NCBI GenBank assembly: GCA_944389225.1
Contig: CALXLP010000012.1
Location: forward strand, 1 to 37,159
DNA length: 37,159 nt
Reading direction: 5' to 3'
Origin: an uncultured Clostridia bacterium
Lineage (GTDB): Bacteria; Bacillota; Clostridia; TANB77; CAG-508
Shown: positions 24,951 to 34,776 of the stretch, one piece after another
Layout of the letters: every line of letters begins with the position of its first letter
Position numbering within the stretch: position 1 is the stretch's first letter
The notes under the pieces: model-generated
What the model was told of the DNA's origin: nothing
The model's input: only the letters and a program-made list of their open reading frames with translations
Databases searched by the model: none
Position numbers and translations under genes: made by a program

Positions 24951-26223
24951 TTACATACCTGTAACTGGTAAAATTCGTTTGCTTGTCACTTCTTTGTTAT
25001 CTGTTGTTTTCTCGATTTCTGGCTTTTCTTCTTCATGATTATTCACTGTTACTGTCATTTCTTCATTTAAGCTTATACCAGCTTCAATTAAATCTTCATA
25101 AATTTCATAACCACTAATCGTTCTTGTTTCTTTTATATAATACTTCCCAGGAATTAAATTTTCTATCTCTATCCTTCCATTTTCATCTGTTTCTAAATTT
25201 GTGTAAATGACATTTTTATTTTCATCTAAAATCTGAAATTCTACACCTTGTAATTTTTCTTCCGTTTCTTTATCTTGTTTTATAATGATTAATTTTGTTT
25301 TATTTTTACTATAATTATCTTGTGCTTCTCCTGTTCCATCTTCATAAGTTGATGCTGTTAATGCATAATCTTGCAAATTGGAATTTGGTGCTTTTCCATA
25401 TAATATTGGTTTTGTTTCTACTTTAGTTTCTATGTTAATTTTAATCGTTCTATCTTCTGTCATATCTCTGATTGGAATTAATATTTTAAATACTTCATCA
25501 TAATTAAATTCTTCTTTTTCTTGATTTGTTTTATCTGTTATCTTTATTCCTTCAATCTCCTGACCTTTTTCATCTGTTACATGTACTGTGTATTTATCTA
25601 TATTAGTTTTGGCTGTTACTTTATATGTCTTAGAAACATATTGAGAACTTATACTATCTTGTTCCCAAGTTTCTTGCATTTTTAAAATATCTACTTTATT
25701 AGAAATTTGCACTTCACTAGAGTTATTAGCATCATTGATAATTTTATACATTGCATTTAATGTTCTTTGTCCTGCTTCTCCAATTGCACCATAATCACTT
25801 AATTGATTTCCATGAATATAGCTGTAAATGGCATGTTTTGTTGCTGTAAATGCTTCTTTTTCGTTTGCAACACCTAATTCTCCTATTGTTTTATATGGAT
25901 AACCATTTGTTACAATTTTCCAAAGCATGACATCTTGTATTGCTTTTTCAACAGAAACTGTATAACTTCCTCCCTCTGCTCCGTGGTTTTGTTTTATCTA
26001 AACAATATGCTGGATATACTTTTCCATCATTTTGATATTCAATATATGTGGTTTTTACTGTAACACCTTTATATGTTAGTAAATTCCCGCAATCTCCTAC
26101 TGCATATACATTTGCTGTATCTATATTACTTGCCATAACTGAATTTGTAAAATTCAAAAAGTTCAATACAATGATAGCAAATATGATACATACAAATTTT
26201 GCACCTTTTTTTATTTTATACAA
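24951..26223 (-). pseudogene. Thioester-domain/SpaA surface protein with LPVTG end, frameshifted
   Basis: A secreted cell-wall adhesin in two frames. The 5' part (TTG at 26223, GGATGTG upstream) has a signal peptide (about 1-31, cut near VMASN) and the start of a thioester (TED-like) domain with Cys74 in YPAYCLDKTKP. The frame shifts at about 25983, where CCA-C-GGA has one extra base. The other frame then continues GAEGGSYTVSVEKAIQDV, VMLWKIVTNGYPYK and on to a SpaA/CnaB pilin domain (KLIIIKQDKETEEKLQGVEF to GYEIYEDLI). The protein ends KRILPVTGM-stop: a sortase motif with no hydrophobic segment or basic tail behind it. Restoring one base gives about 420 residues. The sortase gene lies 52 bp upstream, so this is its likely substrate. 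Confidence 0.85.
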
Positions 26224-26275
26224 ATTATTTTCACATCCTTTTTTATTATATATAGAAAAATTGCCTTTTTCTTAA

Positions 26276-26851
26276 CTATTCTGTAGATTTCTCCATTCCT
26301 TGTATACATCTTCTGTATTCTGGCTCATTTTCGACACAGGTAATTAATGTTATTGTATTTTCTTCTGTTGGTTTTAAATTACTCCAATCTGTATTTTTAA
26401 TTATCTCATGTTTCGTTACAATATATGTTCTTTCTATATCGTTATAGGTATATTTAATTTCATCTCCTTCCTGCAATTCTTTTAATCGACTAAAATAATT
26501 ATTTTTATATCCTCTATTATGCGCAGCTAAGCATATATTTCCTAAATTTTTAGAGGATTCTTCAAAATGTCCTACATAATCATCTAATATCTCCTTGGTT
26601 GTTCCTTCTTGTATGGGCGCTTTTAATGACACTTTATCTATTTGTATATACCAATTATTTAATTTATTCGCTTCTTCTAAAATGCTGGCATTATCATTCT
26701 CAAAATTTTTCGAATTAATTGTTTCATTCTGAACAAAATTTTCTTGTGTTATAAAATCGACTTTAAATTCTATTTTTTCTGTTTTTAATAGATTGCTATG
26801 AAATAAAAAATTTGTGAATACATATAGTATGATAGAAATAATGAAAGACAA
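26276..26851 (-). CDS. Sortase
   Basis: A membrane-anchored transpeptidase that cleaves LPxTG-like motifs and links surface proteins to the wall or to each other. An N-terminal hydrophobic helix is followed by the sortase beta-barrel. The catalytic residues are His111 (LAAHNRGY), Cys172 (LITCVENE) and Arg180/181 (EYRRCIQG). With about 191 residues it is compact and looks closest to class D, though class is uncertain. The start is unclear: the TTG at 26851 lacks a nearby site, while AGGAGAG at about 26891-26897 would favour a non-ATG start (ATT or ATA) some 9 codons further upstream, extending the helix. It is the first gene before the LPVTG surface protein. Confidence 0.87.
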   Translation of the reverse strand: MSFIISIILYVFTNFLFHSNLLKTEKIEFKVDFITQENFVQNETINSKNFENDNASILEEANKLNNWYIQIDKVSLKAPIQEGTTKEILDDYVGHFEESSKNLGNICLAAHNRGYKNNYFSRLKELQEGDEIKYTYNDIERTYIVTKHEIIKNTDWSNLKPTEENTITLITCVENEPEYRRCIQGMEKSTE

Positions 26852-27071
26852 TACATTTATAAATTTACTAGTATATATAATATAAATACGCTCTCCTTTT
26901 AAAAAATATATCTTGACTTTGTTTGGAAATTTAATTCGATCAAATCTTTTTAATTAAATTTTTGATTTTAAATATTTGATATAAAAATATATATAACATG
27001 TTACATGTATATAATAATACATTTTTTTCCATTTGTAAAGAATTTTTCATCGCAAAATTCGACATTTTGGC

Positions 27072-27117
27072 AAAAAAAGAAAAAGGCTATCCTGTATCAG
27101 GAAGTCTTTCTCTTTTT
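27072..27117 (-). terminator. Terminator of the two-component system operon
   Basis: TCCTG (27090-27094) pairs with CAGGA (27098-27102), and AAAAAG with CTTTCTCTTTT outside it through small internal loops. Minus-strand T run is the complement of 27072-27078. The stretch 26900-27070 shows nothing else. Confidence 0.65.
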
Positions 27118-27119
27118 AC

Positions 27120-28613
27120 TTAAATCTTCAAATCCAATTCGAAATAAAACTCAACTCCATTGTCTTTATTAATAACTCCATAATCATTTTTATAATTACT
27201 CATAATTGCTTTTACAAATGATAAACCAATACCTGTTCCTCCATCTGCTCTATTTCTAGATTCATCAACTTTATAAAAACGATTCCAAATTCTAGTTAAA
27301 TCTTCTTCTTTTATATTCATACCTGTATTAAATACTTTTATTCTTACTTTATTCTTTTCTACATTAACAACATTTTCAATAACAATACTTTTCTCTCCAT
27401 CTACTTCTTCAACATGTTTAATCGCATTTGTTAAATAGTTTGTAATAACTTGCTCTATATAGAAATCATCTGCAATAACACTAATTTCTTCTGGAGATTT
27501 TAGTTCTACTTCTACTTGTTTTTCTTCTAGCATAACTTTTGATTTTCTGATAACTTCTTTTTCTAATTCCACTATATTAAATTCTTTGTCAGAAAATTCT
27601 CTTTTTCCATATTCTAGTTTCATTAATTCTAATAATTGTTTTACCAATTTATCCATTTTATTAGTCTCATCTAGGATAACCTCTGCATAAAATTTCCTAC
27701 TTTCATCATCTGTATTAACATTTTCTAGTAATCCTTCGCTATATCCTTGTATTAATGCAATTGGTGTTTTTAATTCATGTGATACATCTGATATAAAGCT
27801 TTTTCTCATTTCATCAATTTTTGATTTTTCCTCTATATCTCTTTCTAGCTCTATATTTGTCCTTCTTAATTGTTTAATCGTACTTTCCAATTTATCTGAC
27901 ATTAAATTAATACTTTTTCCTAGATTATTGATTTCATCATCTGCATCTGTTATTCGATATTTATGACTAAAATCTAAATTAGACATATTTTTTGCAATTG
28001 TATTTAACTCTAATATTGGTTCTGTAAATTTTCTACTGACAAAATTAACAATAACTGCTGAAATTAAGATTGTGAAACCTGCAATTAAGTATAGAAAATT
28101 ATTAGAAATTTTTACACTTTCCTGTATTGAAGAAACTGGTATTCGAATATATAACAAGTAATCATTATCTAGTTTAGCTGATAATAAAATATACGAAATT
28201 CCCGTTCTGTTCTCTTTCAATCTTCTAATTATAAATTTTTCATTTTCCTCTATTAACTCTCCTGCATTTATTGCATTTGTCATAGCATTCATTTCACCAA
28301 AAGTTGATAAAAAATCTTTATTTGATGTGAATACATTGATATCATCATCATCTTTTATTAAAATGTCAAAATTATTGTTGATTGCTAATTTTTCTAATTC
28401 AGAATTAATGTCAATATCTGTTGGTTCATTATAATAATCATTAATCACCTCATATACTTCTTTTAAATCTTTTGTTTTACTATATAAATAAAATTGTCCA
28501 AAGACAAAATTATTCACTAATATTAAGAAAAGTATGATAAGCAATATAATTAATGATAACATTAAAAATAATTTAACCCTTACTGATTTTAATGCATTTC
28601 TTATTTTTCCCAT
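27120..28613 (-). CDS. Membrane sensor histidine kinase
   Basis: A 497-residue kinase of the OmpR-partner (HPK1-like) class. TM1 is at about 13-36, an extracytoplasmic sensor region covers 37-170, TM2 is about 173-193 and HAMP about 194-247. HisKA has phospho-accepting His279 (DVSHELKTP), with ATPase N box VITNYLTNAIKHVE, F box NRFYKVDESR and G2 box GGTGIGLSFV. The G1 box is degenerate (KVFNTGMNI, with N-T-G-M-N instead of D-x-G-x-G). I chose the ATG at 28613 because AAGGA overlaps the ATG four codons upstream. It follows the response regulator gene by 23 bp. The signal is unknown. Confidence 0.92.
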   Translation of the reverse strand: MGKIRNALKSVRVKLFLMLSLIILLIILFLILVNNFVFGQFYLYSKTKDLKEVYEVINDYYNEPTDIDINSELEKLAINNNFDILIKDDDDINVFTSNKDFLSTFGEMNAMTNAINAGELIEENEKFIIRRLKENRTGISYILLSAKLDNDYLLYIRIPVSSIQESVKISNNFLYLIAGFTILISAVIVNFVSRKFTEPILELNTIAKNMSNLDFSHKYRITDADDEINNLGKSINLMSDKLESTIKQLRRTNIELERDIEEKSKIDEMRKSFISDVSHELKTPIALIQGYSEGLLENVNTDDESRKFYAEVILDETNKMDKLVKQLLELMKLEYGKREFSDKEFNIVELEKEVIRKSKVMLEEKQVEVELKSPEEISVIADDFYIEQVITNYLTNAIKHVEEVDGEKSIVIENVVNVEKNKVRIKVFNTGMNIKEEDLTRIWNRFYKVDESRNRADGGTGIGLSFVKAIMSNYKNDYGVINKDNGVEFYFELDLKI

Positions 28614-28636
28614 TTTTATTCCCATCCTTAGGTAAT

Positions 28637-29314
28637 TTATTTTACCTCAAATTTATATCCTACACCTCTCATTGTTTGAATATATTTTCCTTTTTTTCCT
28701 AATTTATGTCTTATTTTCTTAATATGACTATCAATTGTTCTAGAATCTCCATAATAATCATAATTCCATACATTATTCAATATTTTATCTCTTGATAAAG
28801 CTATATTTTCATTATCCACTAAATAAGTTAATAATTCATATTCTCTCAAACTTAATTCGATCGGTTTTCCATCTACTTTGACAGTTCTTCCTTCTTTATC
28901 AATTTCAATTCCGCCATAGTCTTTGACTTCTTTTTCGTCCGGATTTGTCCTTTTTAATATTGCTTCTACACGTGCCACTAAAATTTTAGGACTAAAAGGT
29001 TTAGAAATATATTCATCAACACCTAGTTCAAATCCAAATAATTCATCTTGTTCCTCTCCTCTTGCTGTTAACATGATAATTGGTACTTTGGAATCTTGCC
29101 TAATTTGTCTTAACACTGACCAACCATCTAATTTAGGCATCATAACATCTAACAAAATTAGGCTAATCTTATTTTTGTTTTCCTCATAAACTTCTAATCC
29201 TTTTTCACCATCTTCTGCTTCTAATATACTGTATCCCTTTGCTGCCAAGAAATCTTTTATTAATTTTCTCATTCTTTGTTCATCATCTACAACTAAAATA
29301 CAGTTATTTACCAT
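28637..29314 (-). CDS. OmpR/PhoB-family response regulator
   Basis: A 225-residue regulator. The receiver domain has the acidic pair Asp10/Asp11, the phosphorylation site Asp56 (LLDVMMP), Thr83 and Lys105 (YISKPF). The C-terminal winged helix (about 130-225) ends TIDSHIKKIRHKLG and MRGVGYKFEVK. The ATG at 29314 has AGGAG 8 nt upstream; the frame also opens at a GTG three codons earlier, which overlaps that site. Upstream, TAGACA and TATAAT with an 18-nt spacer form a plausible promoter. It is the first gene of the two-component operon with the kinase. Confidence 0.95.
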   Translation of the reverse strand: MVNNCILVVDDEQRMRKLIKDFLAAKGYSILEAEDGEKGLEVYEENKNKISLILLDVMMPKLDGWSVLRQIRQDSKVPIIMLTARGEEQDELFGFELGVDEYISKPFSPKILVARVEAILKRTNPDEKEVKDYGGIEIDKEGRTVKVDGKPIELSLREYELLTYLVDNENIALSRDKILNNVWNYDYYGDSRTIDSHIKKIRHKLGKKGKYIQTMRGVGYKFEVK

Positions 29315-29434
29315 ATTTATCACTCCTATTTTTTTCTCTTTTTTATTATATATTATACATAGGTTTTATGTCTATATTGTGAACAGATTTTTATTTTTAT
29401 TGAAAGAAAAAACACTTTTTCCTATTCAACCAAA

Positions 29435-29465
29435 AATAACTACACCAGTATTTAGTGTAGTTATT
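29435..29465 (-). terminator. Terminator of the dnaG-rpoD-mscS operon
   Basis: AATAACTACAC (29435-29445) pairs perfectly with GTGTAGTTATT (29455-29465). On the minus strand a T-rich tract (TTATTTTTGG) follows. Confidence 0.75.
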
Positions 29466-29471
29466 CTGTTT

Positions 29472-30536
29472 TTAATTTTTAACATATACAGTTTTTGTAT
29501 CATATGCTAACTCAATATTTTCTTCTCTTAGTATTTTCATTATTTTCATATTGATATCTTCTACTTCTTTTAAATAGCTTGCATAGCTAACAGAATTTGT
29601 ATATGTATAAATTAATATATTGATTCCATTATCTGTTATTTGATCAAATCTTACAATAATAGAATCATCATAAACACTTTCTCTTTCTTGTAACATTTTT
29701 TCAATTCTTGCTTTTAATAATTCTAATTTTTCTAAAGGTGTGTCTAATTCTACACATAAGTTTGTTTTATATCTTCTTTTTTCCATTTTACTCCAATTGG
29801 TTACAGAAGCATCTGCAATAATGGCATTGGGAATATTAACTAACGCATTCTCAAATGTTCTAATTCTTGTTGTTCTAAAGGTAATATCTTCAATAGTTCC
29901 CTCATAGTTATCCATTTCAATCCAATCACCAACTACAAATGGTTTATCAATAAAGATAACAACTCCACCAAATAAGTTTTTCGCAGTATCTTGTGCAGCA
30001 AGTGTTACAATGACACCACCTAATCCTAATCCAGCAATTAATCCTGTTAGATTAATTTCTAAAATTGCTAATACTAAGAATATAGCAACAATATAGATGA
30101 ATACTCTTGTCACTTTTAATACAAATTCAAATACAGTATCATCCATTTTCTGACTTAGGCTTTTCCTTAATTTTTTTCCTAAGATTGTTTTGCTAGTAAA
30201 ACTATTAGCTAATCCTACTGCTATTTCTATTACACTGATAATCTTAAAGGCTTTTGTTACAATATCCATTACTTGTTCATTGATTTGTAATGGTACTTTC
30301 AAAAATACAATAGCTAGATAAATTCCTAAAATGATGAAAAATACTTTTAAAGGTTTAAAAAATGCACTTTCTTTTATTTCTTTTGCTTTTTTACTCTTTA
30401 TTTTAAATATTCTAATAATCATATAGGAAAATGTACCACTTAATATTCTAAAAAATACAATAATCCCAATAGCTATAATAATATCTACAATTTGTATAGA
30501 TGTTAGTCTATTCCAAAAATCAACTAACTGCTCCAT
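29472..30536 (-). CDS. Small-conductance mechanosensitive channel (MscS family)
   Basis: A 354-residue channel that opens under membrane tension to release solutes on osmotic downshift. Hydrophobic helices lie at about 12-35, 60-80, 85-105 and 125-150. The pore helix AGLGLGGVIVTLAAQDTAKNLFGG (about 160-183, Gly/Ala-packed) and the beta domain VVGDWIEMDNYEGTIEDI are family hallmarks. The start is the ATG at 30536 (GGAGG 5 nt upstream); the frame's first codon, a TTG at 30548, lies inside that site. It is 36 bp downstream of rpoD on the same strand, so it is probably in the same operon. Confidence 0.93.
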   Translation of the reverse strand: MEQLVDFWNRLTSIQIVDIIIAIGIIVFFRILSGTFSYMIIRIFKIKSKKAKEIKESAFFKPLKVFFIILGIYLAIVFLKVPLQINEQVMDIVTKAFKIISVIEIAVGLANSFTSKTILGKKLRKSLSQKMDDTVFEFVLKVTRVFIYIVAIFLVLAILEINLTGLIAGLGLGGVIVTLAAQDTAKNLFGGVVIFIDKPFVVGDWIEMDNYEGTIEDITFRTTRIRTFENALVNIPNAIIADASVTNWSKMEKRRYKTNLCVELDTPLEKLELLKARIEKMLQERESVYDDSIIVRFDQITDNGINILIYTYTNSVSYASYLKEVEDINMKIMKILREENIELAYDTKTVYVKN

Positions 30537-30572
30537 AATTTCCTCCAATATTAAAATGAATTATTTTTCAAT

Positions 30573-31805
30573 CTATCCCATGTAATCTCTAAGCTTCTTA
30601 CTCCTACTAGGATGTCTTAATTTTCTTAAAGCTTTTGCTTCAATCTGTCTAATTCTTTCTCTAGTTACTTGGAATTCTCTTCCTACCTCTTCTAGTGTTC
30701 TTGATTTACCATCTTCTAATCCAAATCTTAATTTTAATACTTTTGCCTCTCTTGGTGTTAATGTATTCATTACCTCTTCTAATTGTTCTCTAAGCATTGT
30801 GTAAGCTGCTGAATCTTGAGGTGCTGGAGAATCATCATCTTGTATAAAGTCACCTAAATGGCTATCATCTTCTTCACCTATTGGTGTTTCCAATGATACT
30901 GGGTCTTGTGCAATTTTTTGAATTTCTATTACTTTTTCTACTGGTATTTCCATTTCAGCTGCAATTTCTTCTGGGGTTGGCTCTCTACCTAATTGTTGTA
31001 ATAGATGTCTAGAAGTTCTAATTAATTTATTAATTGTTTCTACCATGTGTACAGGAATTCTGATTGTTCTTGCTTGGTCTGCAATTGCTCTTGTAATCGC
31101 TTGTCTAATCCACCATGTTGCATACGTACTAAACTTAAATCCTTTTGTATAATCAAATTTTTCAACAGCTTTGATTAATCCCATATTTCCTTCTTGTATT
31201 AAATCTAAGAATAACATTCCTCTTCCTACATATTTTTTGGCAATACTAACAACTAATCTTAAATTTGATTCTGCTAATTTTTGTTTTGCATCTTCATCTC
31301 CTTGCAATACTTTTTTAGCCAAATCTAACTCTTCATCATAGGTCAATAGTGGAATTCTTCCAATTTCTCTTAGATACATTCTTACAGGATCATCTACATT
31401 AATTCCTTCATAACTGGTATCTGTAATTTCATCTAATTTTAAATCTTCCACTTCTTTTAAATCTTCAATATCAGGTTCTTCTTCCATATCATCTTGTAAT
31501 AAGTCCACACCTAATTCTTCAAAAGCATCAAAAACTTTATCAATTTGATCTGGATTTACATCATCTAACTCAGATGCCAAATCACCTATTGTAATTTTTC
31601 CTTTTTCTTTTGCTTTTTTTAATATATTATTTACTTTTTCTTCTTTTAGTTTTTTTGTTTCTTCTGATTCTTCTGCATTATCTCCTTTTTTAGCTTGTTC
31701 TACCTCTTCTGCTTTCTTGTGTGCCTTTTTTCTTACTTTTTCAATTTTTTCGATTTTTTCTTCTTGTTTTAATTCTTCTTGTTTATTTTCTTCTTTTTTT
31801 GCCAT
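30573..31805 (-). CDS. rpoD: RNA polymerase primary sigma factor RpoD (sigma-A)
   Basis: A 410-residue housekeeping sigma-70 factor. The N-terminus is Lys/Glu-rich. Region 1.1-like sequence follows, then region 1.2 ([16 protein letters not shown]) and regions 2.1-2.4 ([20 protein letters not shown] and [14 protein letters not shown]). Region 3 and region 4.2 ([20 protein letters not shown]) complete it. The ATG at 31805 has AGGGGTG 9 nt upstream; the GTG four codons earlier overlaps it. It lies 14 bp after dnaG, the classic dnaG-rpoD macromolecular-synthesis arrangement; rpsU is absent here and mscS follows instead. Promoters listed in this window match its expected consensus. Confidence 0.98.
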   Translation of the reverse strand: MAKKEENKQEELKQEEKIEKIEKVRKKAHKKAEEVEQAKKGDNAEESEETKKLKEEKVNNILKKAKEKGKITIGDLASELDDVNPDQIDKVFDAFEELGVDLLQDDMEEEPDIEDLKEVEDLKLDEITDTSYEGINVDDPVRMYLREIGRIPLLTYDEELDLAKKVLQGDEDAKQKLAESNLRLVVSIAKKYVGRGMLFLDLIQEGNMGLIKAVEKFDYTKGFKFSTYATWWIRQAITRAIADQARTIRIPVHMVETINKLIRTSRHLLQQLGREPTPEEIAAEMEIPVEKVIEIQKIAQDPVSLETPIGEEDDSHLGDFIQDDDSPAPQDSAAYTMLREQLEEVMNTLTPREAKVLKLRFGLEDGKSRTLEEVGREFQVTRERIRQIEAKALRKLRHPSRSKKLRDYMG

Positions 31806-31819
31806 TTTTCTATTCACCC

Positions 31820-33610
31820 CTATCTAATTTTTGCTAATCTGATAATAATATCATTTAGCTCTTTTTCCAATTCTTTCTTTTGCGTTTCTTCAGTTGTATT
31901 TTCTTCTAGCAATTCCAAAATTTCGAGTTTTCTTTCATTTAATTTATCTTTTTCATAACTTTGTATGATATCATCAATTGCCTTTTCTACGTCATCAATT
32001 CCATAATCTTCTGCCATTATCATAGTAATATGGTTTTGTTCTTCTTCTGATAAATCATCAATGATGCTATTTATATTACTATTTCCATTTTCAAATTCTT
32101 CATACAATTTTTCAGCAATCTTCTTATCTATTTCATATTTGAAATCTTTAATTGCAATATTTTGCTTGATAATTTCATAAATATTTCTATCTCCTGAAAG
32201 TAAAATTGCTAAAACTGTATTTTCTCTTCGTTTTGTAGCTTCTGATACATTGTCTGTTTCTTTTTTTTCTATGTGTCTTACAACTGGTCTTGTTTTGCTT
32301 AATACTTTTTCATCTTTACTTTCTTTATATGTCAATTTGTTTACTTCTGCATAAATTGCTTCTTTTGAGACATCATATTCTTTTGCTATTTTTTCTATAT
32401 ATACTTCCCTTTCCATACTGTTATCAATCTTTGAAATTAATTTTGCTATCTCATTTAAGAACTTTATTTTGTCATTCGTACTTTCTAAATTTAAAGATTG
32501 TCTTAATATTTTTACCTTAAATTCGATAACTGAAATTGCTTTGTCTACTAAATTTTGAAATCTTGCATTTCCATATTTGATAACATATTCATCAGGGTCT
32601 TTTGCACCTTCCATCTGTAAGACTCGAATATCACACCCCATATTTTGCAATATTTCCATTGCTCTTACTTTGGCAGTTTGTCCAGCTTCATCTGAATCAT
32701 AACTTAGAATAATTTGTTCTGTATTATTTCGAAGCAAATATCCCTGTTGTTGGGTTAGTGCTGTTCCTAAAGAAGCCACTACATTATGAATATCCCTTTG
32801 ATGAAGAGAAATTACATCCATATATCCTTCTACAATCAGTAGTCTTTTTTTGATATCATATTTTTTCGCAACATTTAATCCATATAGATGTCTTCCCTTA
32901 CTATATACAACATTTTCAGGAGAGTTTATGTATTTTGGTTTTGAATCATCTAGCACTCTTCCCCCAAAAGCAATCACTCTTCCTCTTACATCACATATAG
33001 GAAACATCAATCTGTTTCGATATCGATCAATAAATTGTCCTCTTTCATTTTTATTCACTAAGCCAGACTCTAAAATTTCCCTATCTTCAAATCCTTGTTT
33101 TTTTAATTCTTTATATAATTCATCAAATTTTCCTGAAAATCCAATTTGAAAAGATTTTAATGTTTCATTTGATAATTTTCTTTTCTTTATGTATTCTTGA
33201 GCTATTTTAGACTCTGGTCTATATAAATTTTCATGATAATATTTTGCTGTAAATTCATTTACTTTATATACCTTTGCTTTTAAAGCCTCTTTTGCTGAAT
33301 CTACATTATTTTCTAATGTTGGTAATTGTATATTGGCTCTTTCTGCTAACTGTTGAACAGCTTCTACAAAATTGATACCTTCAATCTTTGTCAAAAATGT
33401 AAATACATTTCCACCAACGCCACAACCAAAGCAATGAAATATTTGTTTTTCTGGAGATACTGAAAATGAAGGTGATTTTTCATTGTGAAAAGGACATAGA
33501 CCGAAATAATTTCTGCCACTTCTCTTTAGTCTTACATATTGTGATATCACATCTACAATATCATTAGACTGCCTTACATCATCAATGATTTCATCACTAT
33601 ATCTTGCCAT
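31820..33610 (-). CDS. dnaG: DNA primase
   Basis: A 596-residue replication primase that makes RNA primers for lagging-strand synthesis. The CHC2 zinc-binding domain has ligands Cys39, His42, Cys60 and Cys63 ([22 protein letters not shown]). The catalytic core follows, with TOPRIM motifs [15 protein letters not shown] and [13 protein letters not shown]. The C-terminal helicase-binding domain is about 450-596 and rich in Lys/Glu. AAAGGAG precedes the ATG. It is the first gene of the dnaG-rpoD-mscS operon and is separated from the alarmone synthetase gene by a terminator. Confidence 0.97.
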   Translation of the reverse strand: MARYSDEIIDDVRQSNDIVDVISQYVRLKRSGRNYFGLCPFHNEKSPSFSVSPEKQIFHCFGCGVGGNVFTFLTKIEGINFVEAVQQLAERANIQLPTLENNVDSAKEALKAKVYKVNEFTAKYYHENLYRPESKIAQEYIKKRKLSNETLKSFQIGFSGKFDELYKELKKQGFEDREILESGLVNKNERGQFIDRYRNRLMFPICDVRGRVIAFGGRVLDDSKPKYINSPENVVYSKGRHLYGLNVAKKYDIKKRLLIVEGYMDVISLHQRDIHNVVASLGTALTQQQGYLLRNNTEQIILSYDSDEAGQTAKVRAMEILQNMGCDIRVLQMEGAKDPDEYVIKYGNARFQNLVDKAISVIEFKVKILRQSLNLESTNDKIKFLNEIAKLISKIDNSMEREVYIEKIAKEYDVSKEAIYAEVNKLTYKESKDEKVLSKTRPVVRHIEKKETDNVSEATKRRENTVLAILLSGDRNIYEIIKQNIAIKDFKYEIDKKIAEKLYEEFENGNSNINSIIDDLSEEEQNHITMIMAEDYGIDDVEKAIDDIIQSYEKDKLNERKLEILELLEENTTEETQKKELEKELNDIIIRLAKIR

Positions 33611-33694
33611 TATTTTCTCCTTTCTTAAAATATTTCACACAACTATACATAATTATATTATTCGACGTATTTTACATAAATCCTTCCTTTACTT

Positions 33695-33736
33695 AAAAAA
33701 AATGTCCATTTGGGACGTTTCTTTTTGGACATTTTT
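33695..33736 (-). terminator. Terminator-like hairpin upstream of dnaG
   Basis: AAAAATGTCCA (to 33708) pairs with TGGACATTTTT (33726-33736), and GTCC/GGAC-type pairing inside gives an alternative fold. On the minus strand a T8 run follows. It separates dnaG from the upstream alarmone synthetase gene. The 33737-33962 stretch holds only an imperfect AATAG..CTATT stem and no gene. Confidence 0.65.
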
Positions 33737-33962
33737 AGAAATTGTCAAATGGAAGAATAGTATATCACAAAATTTGCAAAATGTCCAATAAAATGAAACT
33801 ATGTTACAAAAAAAATTAAGGAATCCAATAGAAAATCTCTAATTTAGTTTTGAGAATTACTATTAGATACCTTTCATTTTTTTATGATATAGTATTAATT
33901 TTTTTAATATAGTTTTTATAGATAAATTCTGTAAAAACCAAAAGAAATTATCATAACAGACA

Positions 33963-34625
33963 TTAATTATTCATTAACATGATTTTATTATCCATTCTAT
34001 TTACAATCTTTGCATAATTCACTAATTCTTTTGAAGTTTTCTTATTTACTTCTTTGTCTGTTTTATATTTCATCTTATGCTCTAAACTAGCCCAGAAATC
34101 CATTGCCATTGTTCGTATCTGTATTTCTACTTTTACATATATCGTTTGTTTTGATAGATTAACTGGTACTTTTACAATCATATGATAACTTGAATATCCA
34201 CTCTCTTTTGGATGATTTACATAGTCTTTTTCTTTTTCAATTTGAATTCCTGGTATTTCTTCAATTAAATTTCTAATTTTAAATATATCGTCTTTTAACT
34301 GGCATATAACTCGAACACCTGCAATATCATTAATATTTTCTATCATTTCCTTATATGTAAGCTCATATCCTTTTTTCTTCATTTTGTTTACAATGCTATC
34401 TGGTTGTTTTATTCTTGTGTTAATATGATCAATTAAATCATAGTTATAAAATACTTTAAACTCTTTTTGCAATATATTCATTTTGGTTTCTAATTCTGTA
34501 ATGGCCATTTCATAAATAGTCATTATTTTTTCAAATGTATTTGTTTTTTCCTCTATTTTTTCATCATAACTTAAGAAGTTTTTCATCTCCACAATTCCTA
34601 ATTCTTTGGATTTATTTTTTTTCAT
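33963..34625 (-). CDS. Small alarmone synthetase (GTP pyrophosphokinase, YjbM/RelQ-like)
   Basis: A 220-residue single-domain RelA/SpoT-type (p)ppGpp synthetase that transfers pyrophosphate from ATP to GDP/GTP in the stringent response. Visible family features are IKQPDSIVNKMKKKG, DIAGVRVICQLKDDIF, ESGYSSYHMIVKVP and the G-loop/active-site strand VEIQIRTMAMDFWASLEHK. There is no hydrolase, TGS or ACT domain, as expected for RelQ. GAGGAG lies about 13 nt before the ATG. It is probably monocistronic. Confidence 0.93.
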   Translation of the reverse strand: MKKNKSKELGIVEMKNFLSYDEKIEEKTNTFEKIMTIYEMAITELETKMNILQKEFKVFYNYDLIDHINTRIKQPDSIVNKMKKKGYELTYKEMIENINDIAGVRVICQLKDDIFKIRNLIEEIPGIQIEKEKDYVNHPKESGYSSYHMIVKVPVNLSKQTIYVKVEIQIRTMAMDFWASLEHKMKYKTDKEVNKKTSKELVNYAKIVNRMDNKIMLMNN

Positions 34626-34750
34626 ATTTCATCACAACTCCTCATAGGATATTTATATTAATTCCTATTTAGTATATGCATATACTACCTTATAATTGTT
34701 TCTAAAACATATTTAAATTGTGTTTTTTTGATGAACTCATAAAAAGGTAA

Positions 34751-34776
34751 AAAATAAAAGCCAAATTGGCTTTTAT
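34751..34776 (-). terminator. Terminator after the 425-residue protein gene
   Basis: ATAAAAGCC pairs with GGCTTTTAT around AAATT. On the minus strand it is followed by TTTTTT. It overlaps the stop codon. Confidence 0.8.

Noticed and set aside
31820..33610. A defence or retron-like system around dnaG
   Set aside because: The primase has the full housekeeping architecture and the standard rpoD neighbour.
33780..33900. Imperfect AATAG..CTATT stem as terminator of the alarmone synthetase
   Set aside because: Several mismatches, and the T run on the minus strand lies too far from the stem; the hairpin at 33695-33736 is a better candidate.
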